A stretch of 64,000 nucleotides of DNA, taken from Bog-473 sp963779735. Lineage in GTDB: Bacteria > Actinomycetota > Acidimicrobiia > Acidimicrobiales > RAAP-2. The position numbers and the translations under genes were made by a program. Location: NCBI GenBank assembly GCA_963779735.1, contig CAVZZJ010000009.1, forward strand, positions 186,001-250,000, in the 5' to 3' direction. The first letter of the stretch is position 1. The number at the start of each line of letters is the position of its first letter. The notes below the pieces were generated by a model. That model had not been told where the DNA came from, searched no databases, and saw only the letters and a program-made list of their open reading frames with translations. Shown in pieces: positions 8,852 through 17,271 of this stretch.

Positions 8852-9880
8852 CTACGCTGAGGCGTCGCCCCGAGGGACGGTGCCCGCGGCGGGGAGATAG
8901 GGGAACCGAGCCAGGCCCTGGTCGCGGGCTGCGCCCACCCAGATTTCGTCGCCCACCTGAAGTCCGGTTGTCGCCGCGCCGAACGTTTCGGGCCCGTACG
9001 CAACGACGGTCTCCATGGCCAGCGTGTCGGGGTCCACGAGCAGGACTCGGGACGGGAACGAGAGGCGCGGCTCGGGCCCGAAGTGGCCGGCGATGAACTC
9101 CTCGGCGGTGGTGTCACAGGCGCCGGCGGCGAGGAGCCGGCCGTCAGAGGTCCACGTCAGGTTGTCGGTCAGGATGTCGGTGCCGACGACGGACGACTCG
9201 GGGAGCGATCCACCGCGCCGCGCCTTTTTGATGCAGCGAGAGTGCCAGCCCCCTATGTAGACCCAGTGGCCGTCCTTGGACACGGCGACGCCGTTGGCGC
9301 TGTTGATCCCGGTTCCCGGCAGCTCGCTCCAGCCAGCTCCGGGCGACCATTCGAGGACGCCGCCGGTCTCATCGCCCGCCTCGGCACGGGCCATGCCCTG
9401 CTCCATTCCATCCCCCCGGATCACGTTGACGCTCACGACGAACCCGCCCCCGTCCACGGCCGCGACGTCGTTGCCGACCGCGGAGCCGGGCAACATGGCG
9501 GCGCCGATCCAGCGCAGCGTCGGGCGGGCGGTGCCCTCCACCACCACCTCGAACACCTCGACCGACTCACGCCAGCCGTGATTGACGACGAACAGCTCGC
9601 CGATCCCGTCGGGGCGCAGCGCGATGTCGATGCCATGCGGCTCGAAGCGCAGCGGCTCGAGCGGCGCATGGCTCCCGAAGCGATCCGCGTCGAGGGCGTA
9701 GGAGGCGAGGTACGGGAAGATCTCGTTGCACGAGTGGTCGCCGGCATCGACGGCGTAGAGCCGGCCCTGCGCCGCGCTCACCCCGGTCATGCCCGAGGTG
9801 ACGATCCACTTGCTGGCGGGTACCGGCGCCAGGTCCTCGGCATTGATCGGACCCCACACGTAGCCCTTCGCCTCGCTCAT
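8852..9880 (-). CDS. SMP-30/arylesterase-like beta-propeller protein
   Basis: A 342-residue protein that reads as a six-bladed propeller of the SMP-30/strictosidine synthase/arylesterase group. Blade-like repeats are visible (PHGIDIALRPDGIGELFVVNHG, GNDVAAVDGGGFVVSVNV, NSANGVAVSKDGHWVYIGGW, TDNLTWTSDGRLLAAGA), each an Asp/Gly turn followed by a hydrophobic strand. Family enzymes are calcium-dependent lactonases or esterases. No signal peptide is visible, so it is cytosolic. The ATG is preceded by a strong AAGGGGGG. The TIM-barrel gene at 10 kb lies just upstream on the same strand and the pair probably forms an operon for a lactone or sugar-acid-like substrate. Confidence 0.65.
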   Translation of the reverse strand: MSEAKGYVWGPINAEDLAPVPASKWIVTSGMTGVSAAQGRLYAVDAGDHSCNEIFPYLASYALDADRFGSHAPLEPLRFEPHGIDIALRPDGIGELFVVNHGWRESVEVFEVVVEGTARPTLRWIGAAMLPGSAVGNDVAAVDGGGFVVSVNVIRGDGMEQGMARAEAGDETGGVLEWSPGAGWSELPGTGINSANGVAVSKDGHWVYIGGWHSRCIKKARRGGSLPESSVVGTDILTDNLTWTSDGRLLAAGACDTTAEEFIAGHFGPEPRLSFPSRVLLVDPDTLAMETVVAYGPETFGAATTGLQVGDEIWVGAARDQGLARFPYLPAAGTVPRGDASA

Positions 9881-9906
9881 GGACCCCCCTTGCGCGCCCG
9901 GCAGGC

Positions 9907-10671
9907 TCAGGCGCCCAGCCGGTCCAGCATGTCGCTCGCCCGCTCGAGGCTGCGCCGCGTGGCGGACAGATAGCCCTCCGCCTCAATCTTCGGGCCGATC
10001 AGCTCCAGGTCGAACATGCCCTCATAGCCGGCACTGAGGATCAGGCCCAGCAGGCGTTCGAGGGGAATGTCCCCGTCACCGATCGCCACGCGGTCCGGCG
10101 ACGACAGGGTCCCGATCTTGAAGTCGGCGATCTGGACCAACGTGATCATCTCCATGTTCTTCCGCAGCAGCTCCTCGAAGCCGCGCTCGTACCAACAGCA
10201 GGCCAACTCGAGCACGACGCCCGACCCGATGGCCCGCGCCAGCTCCAGCGAGTCGCGCAACGTGAAGATGAAGCTGATGTCGAGCCGCAACGAGTTCGTC
10301 GGCTCCACGGCGAACGTGATGCCCAGCTCGTTGGCCCTGGCCACCGTCGGCGCTATGCGCCGGGCGAAGTCGTCGGCCGCCTCCTCCCACAGCCGCGAGC
10401 CGATGGTGCCCGGGGTGATCCACACCGAGTCCGCCCCCACGGCCGCCCCGAACTCGAGGGCCTCGCTGAGCACGCGCTCCTCGGTGCCGATGTTCGACAC
10501 CTGCAGCCCCGTGTCGGCCACCAAGGTGGCGTCCCAGCCGATCGCCTCTATCTTGGGCGAGATGACGCCGATGTTGGTGACACCGAGCTCCCTCCAGAAC
10601 TCGACCTCTTCGACGAACGGGATGGCACCGGCGCACTCCTCGTCCACCGAGATGCGGGGATGCCACGCCAT
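9907..10671 (-). CDS. Sugar phosphate isomerase/epimerase-like TIM barrel (AP endonuclease 2 family)
   Basis: A 254-residue xylose-isomerase-like TIM barrel of the AP_endonuc_2 group, which includes hydroxypyruvate isomerase, inosose dehydratase and sugar epimerases. The strands and metal-ligand positions are recognisable: FAVEPTNSL (Glu after the fourth strand), VLELACCWYERG, TLVQIADFKIG and the final GMFDLELIG with its C-terminal Glu. Metal ligands are E/D/H/E-like, although the usual His-Asp pair is not certain here. It precedes the propeller gene by 26 bases on the same strand, so the two likely work together. The substrate is unknown. Confidence 0.72.
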   Translation of the reverse strand: MAWHPRISVDEECAGAIPFVEEVEFWRELGVTNIGVISPKIEAIGWDATLVADTGLQVSNIGTEERVLSEALEFGAAVGADSVWITPGTIGSRLWEEAADDFARRIAPTVARANELGITFAVEPTNSLRLDISFIFTLRDSLELARAIGSGVVLELACCWYERGFEELLRKNMEMITLVQIADFKIGTLSSPDRVAIGDGDIPLERLLGLILSAGYEGMFDLELIGPKIEAEGYLSATRRSLERASDMLDRLGA

Positions 10672-10746
10672 GCGCGCAGGCTAACAGCCCCCGGCCACTC
10701 GGAGCCGGTGGTCGACTGAGCGCTCCTTTGTGCGCACCGGCCGGTC

Positions 10747-11652
10747 TCAGCCGGCGAAGCGCCGCTCGGGCACGCCACGGACCCCGAGGCCCCGCACCGC
10801 CAGCACACACCCGCCCAACGGGCCCGGTGGGGCTACCTCGCCCTCCAGCGTGGCGCTGCCCATGGACGTGACGAACAGGACGTCGAGGTCGGGACCTCCG
10901 AAGGCGACACTCGTGGGCATGCCGAGGGGCATGGGGAGTTGGCGATCGAGCGTCCCGTCGGGCGCATAGCGGCGGACGTCGCCGCCGTTGAAGGAGGCCA
11001 CCCACACGAACCCCTCCTCGTCGACCGTCGCCCCGTCGGGCACCCCCGCCGACTCTCCGAACGCCGCCACCACGCGTTGGTGCGATGCCTCACCGGTGGA
11101 GGTGTCGTAGTCGTAGGCGTAAATCCGGCGGGCCCAGCTGTCGTTCCAAAAGAGCGTGGCGCCGTCGGGGCTGAAGCAGGGGCCGTTGCTGATCCCGATA
11201 CCGCCGGCGAGGAGGCGCACCTGAAGGTCAGCATCGACGCGGTAGAGGGTCGGGGGGAGATCGGCGCTGTCGACGCGGTCGCGCGTCGCCGGGTCGAGAA
11301 GATCCCGGTCGACCATGCCGGTGACGAACCGGCCCTGGCGGTCCACCTTCCCGTCGTTGAAGCTCCAGCCCGGTCCGGCCTCGCTTTCGAAGATCGGCTC
11401 GGACTCCCCCGTCTGCAGATTTAGGAGGTGGATGGCCGCGCCCATGGTCACGATGGCTCCGCCCCCGGCTCGGAGAGCCAGGGCCGAGAGATGCCCCGGT
11501 GCCTCGAACACCCGGATCTCCCGGCCATCGGCCGTGCTGCAGAACACCAGCCCGCCGAAGACGTCGATCCAGTACAGGCGCTGCTCGTCGACGTCCCAGA
11601 TCGGATTCTCGCCGAGCGTCGTCAGCACGGGCGTCACGACGTAAATCTCCAT
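10747..11652 (-). CDS. SMP-30/gluconolactonase family protein
   Basis: A 301-residue SMP-30/gluconolactonase/LRE-like propeller, a metal-dependent lactonase family. The N terminus LGENPIWDVDEQRLYWID supplies the first metal-binding Glu, then GWSFNDGKVDRQGRFVTG (Asn-Asp), GISNGPCFSPDGATLFWNDS (Asn) and GVPDGATVDEEGFVWVAS (Asp) give the four conserved metal positions and the typical blades. The frame stays open far upstream, but the conserved start and the ATG at 11652 fit the family length. It is on the same strand as the two genes downstream, only about 75 bases away, so lactone ring opening followed by isomerisation is a reasonable guess for this trio. Confidence 0.82.
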   Translation of the reverse strand: MEIYVVTPVLTTLGENPIWDVDEQRLYWIDVFGGLVFCSTADGREIRVFEAPGHLSALALRAGGGAIVTMGAAIHLLNLQTGESEPIFESEAGPGWSFNDGKVDRQGRFVTGMVDRDLLDPATRDRVDSADLPPTLYRVDADLQVRLLAGGIGISNGPCFSPDGATLFWNDSWARRIYAYDYDTSTGEASHQRVVAAFGESAGVPDGATVDEEGFVWVASFNGGDVRRYAPDGTLDRQLPMPLGMPTSVAFGGPDLDVLFVTSMGSATLEGEVAPPGPLGGCVLAVRGLGVRGVPERRFAG

Positions 11653-11827
11653 ACCCCCCCGTCCTCCCTCCACCTGGTTCGCCGCCGACGCTACCCGACC
11701 CGGCGCGAACCGGGGCCGGGCTCCAGGGGGATCGGCGCCGCCGGTCGGGTAAGGTCCACCCGGCGGCAGTTGGTCCCGGGCGGGGAAGCGGCCCGGGCCG
11801 GACAGCGACACGGAGGGGGAAGCCCGA

Positions 11828-12607
11828 ATGACAGTCACCGTGGTAACCGGAGCTGCCAGCGGCATGGGCCGCAGCTGCGTCGACCGGCTGCTCGGCACGA
11901 CCGAGCACCTGGTCGCCGTCGACCTCAAGGCACCGAAGATAGAGGGAGCCTCGGGGCTGGCCTGCGATGTCTCGGATCCCGACGCCGTCGCCGGCCTGAT
12001 CGAACGGGTGCAGGAGCTCGGCGCCTTCCGGGCACTGGCCCACGCCGCGGGCGTCTCGCCGACGATGGCCGACGCCCGGCGGGTGCTCGAGGTCGACCTG
12101 GTCGGCACGGCCCTCCTGCTCGAGGCGTTCGAGCCGCTCGTGGTGCACGGATCGGCCGCGGTGTGCTGGTCCTCGAGCTCGGCCTACCAGATCGCGCCCG
12201 CCGGGGGCGATCCGGATCGTGACCCGGTCCTCGACGTCCCCCTGTCGCCCGACTTCCTCGAGCGCATGGTGCCGCTGGTCTCCGACAGCGGCACCGCCTA
12301 TGCGTGGGCCAAGCGGGGTGTGATCCGGGCGGTGGCGAGGGCGTCGGTGCCCTGGGGCCAGCGCGGCGGGCGGGTCAACTCGGTGGCGCCCGGCCTCATT
12401 GAGACACCGATGGGCATGCAGGAGTTCGAGGAGCACCCCATCATGAAGATGATGCTCGACAAGACGCCGCTCGGCCGGCTCGGCCGTTCCGAGGAGGTGG
12501 CCGCGCTCGCCGCGTACCTGCTCTCGGACGACGCGTCGTTCGTCTCGGGGGTCGACATCCTCATAGACGGCGCCATGATGCCCGGGATCGCCGAGCTCTT
12601 CTCCTAG
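11828..12607 (+). CDS. Short-chain dehydrogenase/reductase (SDR)
   Basis: A 259-residue classical SDR. It has the cofactor motif VTGAASGMGRS at the N terminus, LACDVSD as the adenine-binding segment, AHAAGVSPT in place of NNAG, the catalytic Ser region CWSSSSAYQ, Y-x3-K in GTAYAWAKRGV, and VNSVAPGLIETPMG. It resembles the 3-alpha-hydroxysteroid dehydrogenase-like subgroup, which has short helix regions and the same Y-A-W-A-K-R pattern. The ATG has a GGAGGGGG ribosome binding site. A VOC gene follows 18 bases downstream, so the two form an operon. Confidence 0.88.
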   Translation: MTVTVVTGAASGMGRSCVDRLLGTTEHLVAVDLKAPKIEGASGLACDVSDPDAVAGLIERVQELGAFRALAHAAGVSPTMADARRVLEVDLVGTALLLEAFEPLVVHGSAAVCWSSSSAYQIAPAGGDPDRDPVLDVPLSPDFLERMVPLVSDSGTAYAWAKRGVIRAVARASVPWGQRGGRVNSVAPGLIETPMGMQEFEEHPIMKMMLDKTPLGRLGRSEEVAALAAYLLSDDASFVSGVDILIDGAMMPGIAELFS

Positions 12608-12625
12608 GACGACAAGGAGCCACAC

Positions 12626-12979
12626 ATGCCCAAATTCCATCACGCCAATCTGGGCGTCCCGCCCGAGCTCGCCGACGCCGAGGGAGAGTTCCTGGTCGGC
12701 ATCCTCGGCTACCGCCGGCTCGAGCCCCCGCCGGCGGCGCGCGGCTTCGGCGCCCTGTGGTACGAGGCTGACGACGGCACGCAGGTCCACCTCAGCCCCG
12801 ACCCCGACCACCGTCCCGCCGACAAGGCGCACACGGCGATCGACGTCCGCGGCGAATGCGACGAGATAGTGGCGCGCCTCACAGCCGCAGGCGTGCCGTT
12901 CACCGCGGGTGAGTTCGACGGACTGCGACTGGTGGTCTGCAAGGACCCGGCCGGGAACGGCTGGGAGCTGCGCGGCTGA
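12626..12979 (+). CDS. VOC family (glyoxalase-like) protein
   Basis: A 117-residue single-module vicinal oxygen chelate protein. The family marks are KFHHANLGV at the first strand (metal His), GTQVHLSP in the middle, AHTAIDV opening the second beta-alpha-beta-beta-beta repeat and VCKDPAGNGWELRG as the closing strand with the metal Glu. Such proteins include glyoxalase I, ring-cleaving dioxygenases and resistance proteins; no reaction can be assigned. It sits 18 bases after the SDR with a clear AAGGAG site, then the dehydrogenase at 13.0 kb follows. Confidence 0.85.
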   Translation: MPKFHHANLGVPPELADAEGEFLVGILGYRRLEPPPAARGFGALWYEADDGTQVHLSPDPDHRPADKAHTAIDVRGECDEIVARLTAAGVPFTAGEFDGLRLVVCKDPAGNGWELRG

Positions 12980-13047
12980 TGCCCGCGGTGCGAGGGGGTT
13001 CCACTTCGCGCCGGCCGATCGATCGTCCCCGGCCATAGGCGCCCACG

Positions 13048-13896
13048 GTGAGGATCGGCTTTCTCGGTGCGGGACGGATGGGTCGCCCGATGCTCGACCA
13101 CCTGGTGGAGGCGGGCCACGAGGTCACCGTCCTGACGCGCCGGCCCGAGGCGCGGGCGGCCGCCGAGGCCGACGGGCTGGCGTGCGCCGACACCGTGGCG
13201 CAGACCGTGCGCGGCGCCGAGGTCGTCTTCGTGGTCGTCCTCAACGACGACCAGGTCCGGACGGTGTGCCTCGGCCCGGACGGGGCGATCGCCGCCATGG
13301 CCACGGGCGCGACGCTCGTCCAGCACACGACCTCTGACCCTGCGACCGCACAGCTACTCGTCGAGGCGGGTGCAGGCCGCGGCATCCGCGTGCTCGACGC
13401 GGCGCTCTCCGGTGGTCCGCACGACATCGTCGCCGGCACCCTCACCCTGTGGGTCGGCGGTGACGAGCTCCTCCTCGAAGAGATGCGCCCCCTGCTCGAG
13501 ACCTACGCCTCCCCCATCATGCTCGTCGGCCCTCCGGGCAACGGCCAGCGGGTCAAGCTGGTGAACAACTCGCTGTTCGTGGCCCAGGTGGGTCTGGCCG
13601 TCGACGCCGTGCGGCTCGCCGGCTCGCTCGGGATAGACGAGCGGGTCATCCTGGCCGCCGTGCAGCACGGCAGCGGCGCCAGCCGCGGCCTCGGCGTGGT
13701 GGCCGGGCTGGGATCGGTCGACGCGGTCGGCGACCACCTGGCTGCGCTGATGGGCAAGGACGTCGCGGTGGTCCGCGAGGTGGCGCGACGGGCCGGCGTG
13801 GACCTCGGGATCATCGGAGAGGTGCTCTCGTCGGCGGCGGTGGAAGAGCGGGTGCTCCGTCGCTCGAGTGGTCACCCGGCGATGACGAGTCGGTAG
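13048..13896 (+). CDS. NAD(P)-binding 3-hydroxyisobutyrate dehydrogenase-like oxidoreductase
   Basis: A 282-residue beta-hydroxyacid dehydrogenase. It has the family nucleotide site IGFLGAGRMGRPMLDHLVEAG at the very N terminus, the substrate-binding DAALSGGPHDIVAGTLTLWVGG segment and GNGQRVKLVNNSL, where the Lys is the general acid/base. The start is GTG. The family reduces or oxidises 3-hydroxy acids, tartronate semialdehyde or related imines. It follows the VOC gene in the same direction and is 11 bases upstream of the polymerase gene, although the two probably have different roles. Confidence 0.88.
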   Translation: MRIGFLGAGRMGRPMLDHLVEAGHEVTVLTRRPEARAAAEADGLACADTVAQTVRGAEVVFVVVLNDDQVRTVCLGPDGAIAAMATGATLVQHTTSDPATAQLLVEAGAGRGIRVLDAALSGGPHDIVAGTLTLWVGGDELLLEEMRPLLETYASPIMLVGPPGNGQRVKLVNNSLFVAQVGLAVDAVRLAGSLGIDERVILAAVQHGSGASRGLGVVAGLGSVDAVGDHLAALMGKDVAVVREVARRAGVDLGIIGEVLSSAAVEERVLRRSSGHPAMTSR

Positions 13897-13907
13897 AGTC
13901 TGCACTG

Positions 13908-14918
13908 GTGTCGGGGGAAAAGGAGCGCCTCGTAGAAGCGGCGGGGCGGGAGGTGCGCATCTCGAGCCCCGACAAGATCTACTTCCCCGAGCTGGGCGCC
14001 ACCAAGTTCGACCTGGTCTCGTACTACCTCGAGGTGGCCGAGGCGCTGCTCAACACCGCCGGCGGCCGTCCGGCCATGCTGCAGCGGTTTCCCAACGGCG
14101 CCACCGGCAGCTCGTTCTTCCAGAAGCGGGTGCCGCCCGGCGCCCCGTCGTGGCTGCGCACGACGACGGTCGTCACCCCGAACGGGACGACCTCCAACGC
14201 GCTCGTCGTGGCCGATATCGCCCATGTGCTGTGGGCGGTCAACCTCGGCTGCCTCGGGCTGCACCTGTGGCCGTACCTCGCCGCCGACCCCGACGTCGCC
14301 GATGAGCTCCGGATCGACCTCGACCCCCAGCCCGGCGTGGGGTTCGACGAGGTGCGCACGGCGGCCCTGCGCTGCCGCGAGCTTCTCACCGAGCTCGGCG
14401 TGGTCGCCTACCCGAAGACGACCGGCAACCGGGGGCTGCACCTCTACATGCGCCTGGAGCCACGTTGGGACGCCACCACGGTGCGCGCCGCGGCGGTGGC
14501 CCTGGCCCGGGAGCTGGCACGCCGACATCCCGAACTGATCACCGCCGAGTGGTGGAAGGAGGAGCGCGGAAAGCGGGTCTTCGTCGACTTCAACCAGAAC
14601 GCCCCCCACAAGACCGTCTTCGGGGCATGGTTCGCGCGTCCACGCAGCGGCGGCCAGGTCTCCTCGCCCCTGTCGTGGGACGAGATCGACGACGTCGTCC
14701 CCGACGACCTGACCATCCGGACCGTCCCGGACCTCCTGCGGCGGAGGGGCGATCCCTGGGCGCTGATCGGACGGGAACCCCAGTCGCTCCAGCCGCTCCT
14801 CCAGCTCGCCGAGCGCGACCGGGCCGCGGGCCTTCACGACGCACCGTGGCCCCCCGAATACCCCAAGGGCGCCGACGAGCCGACGCGGGTCGCCCCCAGC
14901 CGGGCGAAGAAGGCCTAG
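13908..14918 (+). CDS. LigD-type NHEJ polymerase (PrimPol/PolDom)
   Basis: A stand-alone 336-residue archaeo-eukaryotic-primase-superfamily polymerase, the kind found as the PolDom of bacterial LigD. Key evidence is the catalytic pair D137-L-D139 in RIDLDPQPG, the FFQKRVP and HLWPYL segments, TTGNRGLHLYM and RVFVDFNQN with the third catalytic Asp. Family enzymes fill gaps at double-strand breaks, preferring ribonucleotides. The start is GTG. Two bases separate its stop from the HhH-PHP gene, and the ligase follows, so the three form a repair operon. No Ku gene is visible in the window; stand-alone PolDom/LigC pairs in mycobacteria act in excision repair. Confidence 0.92.
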   Translation: MSGEKERLVEAAGREVRISSPDKIYFPELGATKFDLVSYYLEVAEALLNTAGGRPAMLQRFPNGATGSSFFQKRVPPGAPSWLRTTTVVTPNGTTSNALVVADIAHVLWAVNLGCLGLHLWPYLAADPDVADELRIDLDPQPGVGFDEVRTAALRCRELLTELGVVAYPKTTGNRGLHLYMRLEPRWDATTVRAAAVALARELARRHPELITAEWWKEERGKRVFVDFNQNAPHKTVFGAWFARPRSGGQVSSPLSWDEIDDVVPDDLTIRTVPDLLRRRGDPWALIGREPQSLQPLLQLAERDRAAGLHDAPWPPEYPKGADEPTRVAPSRAKKA

Positions 14919-14920
14919 CC

Positions 14921-15940
14921 GTGGACCCCGTCTCGGCCCTGCGCAGGATCTCCTACCTCTTGGAGCGAGACGGGGCGGACACCTACAAGGTCCGCGCCTT
15001 CCGCCAGGCCGCCCGGGCGCTCGAGCCGATGTCCCCTTCACAGCTGGCCGAGCTGGCCGCCGGCGGGCGCCTCCAGAGCATTCCCGGGGTGGGGAAGTCG
15101 ACGGCGCGGGCCATCACCGAGGCGCTGGCCGGCGAGGTCCCCCAGTACCTGGCCACGCTCGAGACGGAGCCGCCGTCCGTCGCCCTCGACGCACCGGCCG
15201 AGGCGCTCCTCGACCAGCTCCGGGGGGACTGCCACTCGCACTCGGACTGGTCGGACGGGGGAAGCACCATTCGCGAGATGGCCGAGGCGGCAAGAGGCCT
15301 CGGTCACGACTACCTGGTCCTGACCGACCACAGCGCCCGGCTGACGGTGGCGCACGGCCTCGACGCCGGGCGGCTACGGGAACAGCTCACGGTTGTCCAG
15401 GCGCTCAACGAGGAGATGGCGCCGTTCCGGATCCTGACCGGCATAGAGGTGGACATCCTCGAGGACGGCACCCTGGACCAGGACGAGGACCTGCTCGCGC
15501 TGCTCGACGTGGTGGTGGCCAGCGTGCACTCCAAGCTGCGGATGGACGCCGGCGACATGACGGCCCGCATGCTCGCCGCCGTGGAGAGCCCCCACACCGA
15601 CATCCTCGGACACTGCACCGGCCGGCTCATCACCGGCCGCGGGCGGCCGCCCTCCGCCTTCGACGCCGAGGCCGTCTTCGCCGCCTGCGGCCGCACGGGC
15701 ACCGCCGTGGAGATCAACTCGCGTCCCGAGCGGCAGGATCCGCCCGAGGAGCTCCTGCGCCTGGCCATCGACCTGGGGTGCCTGGTGTCCATCGACAGCG
15801 ACGCGCACGCTCCGGGCCAACTCGAGTGGCTCGGTCGGGGTTGCGCCAACGCGGTCCGGGCCGAGGTGCCCGAAGAGCGCGTCGTGAACCGCGGCTCCGC
15901 CGACGAGCTCTTGGCCTGGACGGCCACCCACGCCGCCTGA
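14921..15940 (+). CDS. HhH plus PHP phosphoesterase domain protein (PolX-like without palm)
   Basis: A 339-residue protein in two parts. Residues 1-90 are the helix-hairpin-helix region of PolX-type polymerases (YKVRAFRQAARAL, then IPGVGKSTARAI). Residues 100-335 are a PHP metal phosphoesterase: D103-C-H105-S-H107-SDWSDG, LTDHS, GIEVDIL, VASVHS, ILGHCTG and IDSDAHAP give the nine ligand positions of the trinuclear site. The polymerase palm that separates these parts in PolX is absent. PHP domains of this type act as 3'-5' exonucleases or phosphatases. Placed between the polymerase and ligase, a DNA end-cleaning role is likely. The start is a GTG two bases after the polymerase stop. Confidence 0.85.
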   Translation: MDPVSALRRISYLLERDGADTYKVRAFRQAARALEPMSPSQLAELAAGGRLQSIPGVGKSTARAITEALAGEVPQYLATLETEPPSVALDAPAEALLDQLRGDCHSHSDWSDGGSTIREMAEAARGLGHDYLVLTDHSARLTVAHGLDAGRLREQLTVVQALNEEMAPFRILTGIEVDILEDGTLDQDEDLLALLDVVVASVHSKLRMDAGDMTARMLAAVESPHTDILGHCTGRLITGRGRPPSAFDAEAVFAACGRTGTAVEINSRPERQDPPEELLRLAIDLGCLVSIDSDAHAPGQLEWLGRGCANAVRAEVPEERVVNRGSADELLAWTATHAA

Positions 15941-15971
15941 GGGGAACCCGGCTCGTAGGTACGATCGGGCG

Positions 15972-17033
15972 GTGACCCTCCCGCTCAGACCACCGGTGTC
16001 CCCGATGCTGGCCAAGCTCACCCGAGAACTCCCCCGGGCCTCGGACATGTTCTACGAGCCCAAGTGGGACGGGTTCCGGTGCATCGTCTTCCGGGACGGC
16101 GACGAGGTGGAGCTCGGCAGCCGGAACGAGAAGCCCCTGACCCGCTACTTCCCCGAGCTGATGGACCCGCTCCGGCGCGATCTGCCCGATCGGTGCGTGC
16201 TCGACGGGGAGATCGTGATCGCCGGGCCTTCCGGCCTGGACTTCGACGCCTTGTCGCAGCGGATCCATCCGGCCGAGTCGCGGATCACCCTCCTGGCGGC
16301 GACGACGCCCGCATCCTTCGTGGCCTTCGACCTCCTCGCCCTCGGCGATCGCGACCTGTGCGATGCTCCCTACCGCGAGCGCAGGGGCCTTCTCGAAGAG
16401 GCGCTCAGATCCGCCACCGCACCGGTGCACGTGACCCCGGTGACCAGCGACCCCGAGGTGGCCGCCGACTGGTTCTCCCGCTTCGAAGGAGCGGGCCTCG
16501 ACGGTGTGGTGGCCAAGCCCGGCGATCTGCGCTACCTCCCCGACAAGCGGGCGATGTTCAAGGTCAAGCACGAACGGACCGCCGACTGCGTGGTGGCCGG
16601 CTTCCGATGGCACAAGGAGGGCGGGGTGATCGGATCGCTCCTGCTCGGCCTGTACGACCAGGACGGTGCGCTGCACCACGTCGGCGTGGCCTCGGGCTTC
16701 ACCGCGGCCCGGCGCCGGGAGCTCGTGGCCGAACTCGAGCCGCTGCGGGCCGGCGCCGTCGAAGGCCACCCTTGGTTGGAGTCGGCCAGCGCGTCCAGCC
16801 GGCTCCCGGGCGGCACCAGCCGCTGGAGCGCGGGAAAGGACATGAGCTGGGAGCCCCTCCGGCCCGAACTGGTCTGCGAGGTGGGCTACGACCATCTCCA
16901 AGAGCAGCGCTTCCGTCACGGCACGTCCTTTCGTCGCTGGCGGGCCGATCGGGTGCCGTCCTCGTGCACCTATGCCCAGCTCGACACCCCGGTCCCGACC
17001 GAGCTGTCCTTGGTATTCGACGCCCTCGGCTGA
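15972..17033 (+). CDS. ATP-dependent DNA ligase (LigC / LigD-ligase type)
   Basis: A 353-residue ATP-dependent ligase with nucleotidyltransferase and OB domains. The adenylated Lys is K31 in EPKWDGFR (motif I); SRNEKPLTRYFPE is motif Ia/III-like, VLDGEIV is motif III, FVAFDLLAL is motif IIIa, DGVVAKP is motif IV and MFKVKHERTADCVVAGF is motif V. The length fits the mycobacterial LigC group, which acts with a stand-alone polymerase. The GTG start is 31 bases after the PHP gene. It completes the three-gene repair operon: fill, trim and seal. Confidence 0.92.
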   Translation: MTLPLRPPVSPMLAKLTRELPRASDMFYEPKWDGFRCIVFRDGDEVELGSRNEKPLTRYFPELMDPLRRDLPDRCVLDGEIVIAGPSGLDFDALSQRIHPAESRITLLAATTPASFVAFDLLALGDRDLCDAPYRERRGLLEEALRSATAPVHVTPVTSDPEVAADWFSRFEGAGLDGVVAKPGDLRYLPDKRAMFKVKHERTADCVVAGFRWHKEGGVIGSLLLGLYDQDGALHHVGVASGFTAARRRELVAELEPLRAGAVEGHPWLESASASSRLPGGTSRWSAGKDMSWEPLRPELVCEVGYDHLQEQRFRHGTSFRRWRADRVPSSCTYAQLDTPVPTELSLVFDALG

Positions 17034-17130
17034 CGCCGGGCGGGGCCGGGGGCAGGACCGGAGGGCGACCGGAGGGCGGGGCCCGGGGGCGGGCCCGGAG
17101 GGCGGGGTGGCCCGCATCATCAGTGGAGAA
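17034..17130. repeat. G-rich tract downstream of the ligase
   Basis: Just after the ligase stop the + strand carries repeated GGAGGGCGGGG and GGGCCCGGGGGCGGGCCC-like blocks. The sequence is strongly G-rich with many G-runs of three to five, so it could form G-quadruplexes or a GC hairpin that ends the repair operon. There is no T run, so it is not a classical terminator. Confidence 0.5.
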
Positions 17131-17226
17131 AGGTTCACGGTCAGGCGGCGGAGCGGCCAGGGCAACCCGCTCGACAGGATGGCGGCACGTACCCGATGGC
17201 GTGCCTCACGCACCCGCTGCGTCGGG
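17131..17226 (-). pseudogene. comM (YifB, Mg-chelatase-like) fragment, copy A
   Basis: A 96-base fragment whose minus strand encodes part of the N-terminal region of ComM: REAR-RVRAAILSSGLPWPL followed by RRLTVNL. It is nearly identical to the copy at 44.3 kb (three differences over about 96 bases, one of them a single-base insertion that breaks the frame) and shares its core with a third copy at 30.8 kb. ComM is a hexameric helicase for branch migration during natural transformation, normally about 500 residues, so this is a relic, not a gene. The homology begins sharply at 17131. Confidence 0.8.
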
Positions 17227-17271
17227 GGTTGGGAGCAGTGGGCCGCTGCAGTGGGACTCAGGATTGGCCGA

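Noticed and set aside
11228..13036. 602-codon minus-strand frame across the SMP-30, SDR and VOC genes
   Set aside because: It runs against three well-supported genes and encodes only low-complexity Gly/Arg/Asp sequence.
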